Positions 62,198 through 64,000 of a DNA stretch of 64,000 nt are shown one piece after another. The position numbers and the translations under genes are program-made. Position 1 is the first letter of the stretch. Every line of letters begins with the position of its first letter. The stretch covers positions 1,054,001 through 1,118,000 of the forward strand of contig CBDAVM010000002.1 in assembly GCA_965200895.1 (NCBI GenBank), written 5' to 3'. The stretch comes from WTFV01 sp965200895. GTDB lineage: Bacteria > Acidobacteriota > Vicinamibacteria > Vicinamibacterales > UBA8438. A model generated the notes under the pieces. The model saw only the letters and a program-made list of their open reading frames with translations, did no database searches and was not told the DNA's origin.

Positions 62198-63109
62198 ATG
62201 TTTGCTGCCGATTTCGACTACTACCGGGCAGACTCGGTGGCCGACGCCGGGCGGCTGCTCCGCAAGCACGCCGGCGCGAAGCTCCTCGCCGGCGGCCACA
62301 GCCTGATCCCGGCCCTCAAGCTGCGGCTGGCCGCTCCCGCGACGGTGATCGACATCGGGCGCATCGCGGAGTTGCGCGGCGTCTCGGTCGACGGCGACAC
62401 CCTGCGCATCGGCGCGCTGACCACGCACGCCGAGATCGCGTCATCGGAGGCGGTCCGCGAGCACGCCGCGGCCCTGGCCGAGGCGGCCGGGCAGATCGGC
62501 GACCCGGCCGTGCGCAACCGCGGCACCATCGGCGGCAATGTCGCGCACGCCGATCCGGCGTCGGATCTGCCGACCGTGCTCGCCGCCCTCGGCGCCACCC
62601 TGACGGCGGTCGGCCCCGCCGGCGAGCGTTCCATCGCCGTCGGCGACTTCTTCACCGGCCTCATGACGACCGCCCTGGGCGAAACCGACCTGCTGACCTC
62701 CATCCGCATCCCGTCGGCGGCGGGCCGCGGCACGGCCTACGTCAAGTTCTCGCACCCGGCCTCGCGCTACGCCGTCGTCGGCGTCGCGGCGGCGCTCGCC
62801 AGGGGCGCCCGCGGGCGCGGCCTGATGGCCCGGATCAAGGGCGAGGAGCCCGAGACCATCTGCACCGACGCCGCGGTGGCCATCGGCGGGCTCGTGCCCG
62901 CGCCCCTGCGCTGCGGCGCGGTCGAGGCGGCGCTCAACGACCACGCGCCCACGGGCGAGACTTTCGCAGCCGCCGCGGCCGCCGTGAGCGGCGATCTCGG
63001 CGACGACCTGCTCGGCGATGATGTCTTCGCGTCGGGCGAGTACCGCAAGGCGGTGGCGCCGGTGTACGTGCAGCGCGCGATCGAGACGGCGGCCGGGCGG
63101 GCCGGGTAG
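62198..63109 (+). CDS. Molybdenum hydroxylase FAD subunit, CoxM-like
   Basis: 303 aa. FAD-binding signatures LLAGGHSLIPALKLR (residues about 28-42) and TIGGNVAHADPASDLP (about 111-126) are diagnostic for the medium subunit of CO dehydrogenase-like enzymes. It transfers electrons from the iron-sulfur clusters to the respiratory chain. Middle TSIRIP and C-terminal AAVAIGGLVPAPLRC strands are typical. Third gene of the operon. Confidence 0.92.
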   Translation: MFAADFDYYRADSVADAGRLLRKHAGAKLLAGGHSLIPALKLRLAAPATVIDIGRIAELRGVSVDGDTLRIGALTTHAEIASSEAVREHAAALAEAAGQIGDPAVRNRGTIGGNVAHADPASDLPTVLAALGATLTAVGPAGERSIAVGDFFTGLMTTALGETDLLTSIRIPSAAGRGTAYVKFSHPASRYAVVGVAAALARGARGRGLMARIKGEEPETICTDAAVAIGGLVPAPLRCGAVEAALNDHAPTGETFAAAAAAVSGDLGDDLLGDDVFASGEYRKAVAPVYVQRAIETAAGRAG

Positions 63110-63405
63110 AGCACAGCGCGTAACGCCTGGCGGCGCGGCGACGCCGTCATGGATTTGGCGGAAAGGCGTCAACGATACGCGGCGACAGAGATGCTTTCTG
63201 AGCAGGTGCACACGACGTCGGAACCTGTTCAGGAGACGCTCCGCATTGGGCAGACGTTCACATCCTCGGACACGCGCATTCTTCGGACGAACCTCCCTGA
63301 GGTTACCTCTCGGATCCATTTTGGACACGAGGAAACTGATCCGGCCGGCTCCATTCCAGCGCCAAGTCTGCCGATGAAGCCAACGTCACGCTGCGTTCCT
63401 CAGTC
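63110..63405. other. Gap between coxM-like and coxD-like genes
   Basis: Nearly 300 bp, visibly less GC-rich than the genes around it. One open frame (63149-63442) has no ribosome site, no family resemblance and overlaps the next gene, so I do not call it. It may be a leader, a promoter region or the remains of a lost gene. Confidence 0.5.
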
Positions 63406-64000
63406 ATGGCAGTATCGGAACCTCAGTCCATCGACGATCTGAGGGAACTCCTGGCCGAGCGTCTGTACATCGCCGACGACGGTCTGGCGACGGCCATCTA
63501 CCTTGCGCTGAAGCTGCGCCGCCCGCTGCTGCTCGAAGGCGAGGCGGGCGTCGGCAAGACCGAGGTCGCCAAGGTGCTCTCGGCCGCCCTCGACGCCGAC
63601 CTGATCCGCCTGCAGTGCTACGAGGGACTCGACGTCACGCACGCCGTCTACGAGTGGAACTATGCGCGGCAGTTGATCGAGATCCGGCTCGGCGAGGCGG
63701 CCGGCGACGGAGCCCGCGACCGCCGCGAGCGCGCGCGGGAGCTGTTCGGCCCCGATTTCCTGATCGAGCGCCCGCTGCTGCAGGCGCTGCGGGAGCGCGA
63801 ACGCCCGCCGGTGCTGCTCATCGACGAGCTCGACCGCGCCGACGAGGAGTTCGAGGGCTACCTGCTGGAGCTGCTTTCCGACTTCCAGATCACCATCCCC
63901 GAGCTCGGCACGATCCGGGCCGCCGCCCCGCCGGTGGTGGTGATCACCTCCAACCGCACCCGCGAGCTGCACGACGCGCTCAAGCGGCGCTGCGTGTACG
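63406..64000 (+). CDS. CoxD/MoxR-type AAA+ ATPase, 3' end outside window
   Basis: 198 codons visible, open to the window edge. Walker A GEAGVGKT at residues 45-52, Walker B VLLIDELDRADEEFE, and the sensor-like VVVITSNRTRELHDALKRRC. It matches MoxR ATPases of the CoxD kind, chaperones that mature the copper-molybdenum or related centre of CO dehydrogenase-like enzymes. Its place after the S-L-M genes supports this. A VWA-domain CoxE is expected next. Confidence 0.88.
   Translation, partial: MAVSEPQSIDDLRELLAERLYIADDGLATAIYLALKLRRPLLLEGEAGVGKTEVAKVLSAALDADLIRLQCYEGLDVTHAVYEWNYARQLIEIRLGEAAGDGARDRRERARELFGPDFLIERPLLQALRERERPPVLLIDELDRADEEFEGYLLELLSDFQITIPELGTIRAAAPPVVVITSNRTRELHDALKRRCVY

Noticed and set aside
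63149..63442. Small gene between the coxM-like and coxD-like genes
   Set aside because: No ribosome site or family resemblance, and it overlaps the well-supported AAA+ gene start at 63406.

Overview
The window is a very GC-rich stretch of a heterotrophic, aerobic or facultative Gram-negative bacterium. The gene mix is secreted DUF1592/DUF1552 pairs, DUF5916 outer-membrane proteins, tannase-like esterases, CaiB-type CoA transferases, form II molybdenum hydroxylases and ankyrin proteins. It points to an Acidobacteriota-type genome, probably Vicinamibacteria-like and environmental. That placement is an inference from gene content; there is no rRNA or marker gene here to prove it. No prophage, insertion sequence or CRISPR array was seen.

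Layout. 0-1.6 kb: C-terminal end of a DUF499 (COG1483) ATPase, a family usually found in defence islands. 1.9-6.1 kb: minus-strand operon of thiolase, SLC13-type transporter and exported amidohydrolase, behind a near-leaderless promoter with three tandem operator-like repeats. 6.3-7.5 kb: solitary DNA methyltransferase. 7.5-16.5 kb: respiratory formate dehydrogenase locus. Its alpha subunit is a selenoprotein read through an in-frame TGA followed by a bacterial SECIS hairpin. It is followed by the beta and gamma subunits, a crippled PIN-toxin remnant and fdhE; fdhD lies on the other strand beyond two small membrane proteins and a secreted unknown. 16.6-20.3 kb: heterodimeric ABC exporter. 20.5-21.2 kb: HEPN/MNT toxin-antitoxin pair. 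21.2-28 kb: exported ankyrin protein, DUF1592-DUF1552 pair, tannase-like esterase. 28.3-38.8 kb: CoA transferase, CHRD protein, DUF3014 protein, NAD synthetase with large insertions, SPFH and NfeD proteins, PqqD-like protein, OPT transporter, MetF. 39-46.7 kb: accessory block with a candidate antiphage operon (DUF6361, PLD-type protein, SNF2-like helicase, 194-aa protein) facing a membrane coiled-coil protein. 46.9-54 kb: two tandem DUF5916 barrels, VapBC, NYN nuclease. 54-64 kb: DUF3500 protein, GAF-PP2C phosphatase, tRNA-His, a phosphodiesterase with an internal stop, a PEP-mutase/isocitrate-lyase family enzyme and a coxS-L-M-D-type molybdenum hydroxylase operon that runs off the right edge.

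What stands out. (1) At least nine places carry two near-identical 26-49 bp direct copies whose starts are 45-75 bp apart. Every pair has its own sequence. Most sit at gene ends; the two inside coding sequence (nadE and a DUF5916 gene) have offsets of 45 and 66, both multiples of three. This looks like a recurrent local-duplication process. (2) A 33-bp unit encoding an 11-residue coiled-coil repeat occurs four times in the membrane protein at 39.0 kb and twice, inverted and in frame, inside the helicase at 40.9 kb. It therefore seems able to move between genes. (3) The PLD gene of the defence operon is cut by a single in-frame TAG directly followed by ATG, and the phosphodiesterase by a TGA, so both genes may be inactive or recoded.

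Many long open frames opposite the listed genes are ordinary high-GC antisense shadows and were left out.
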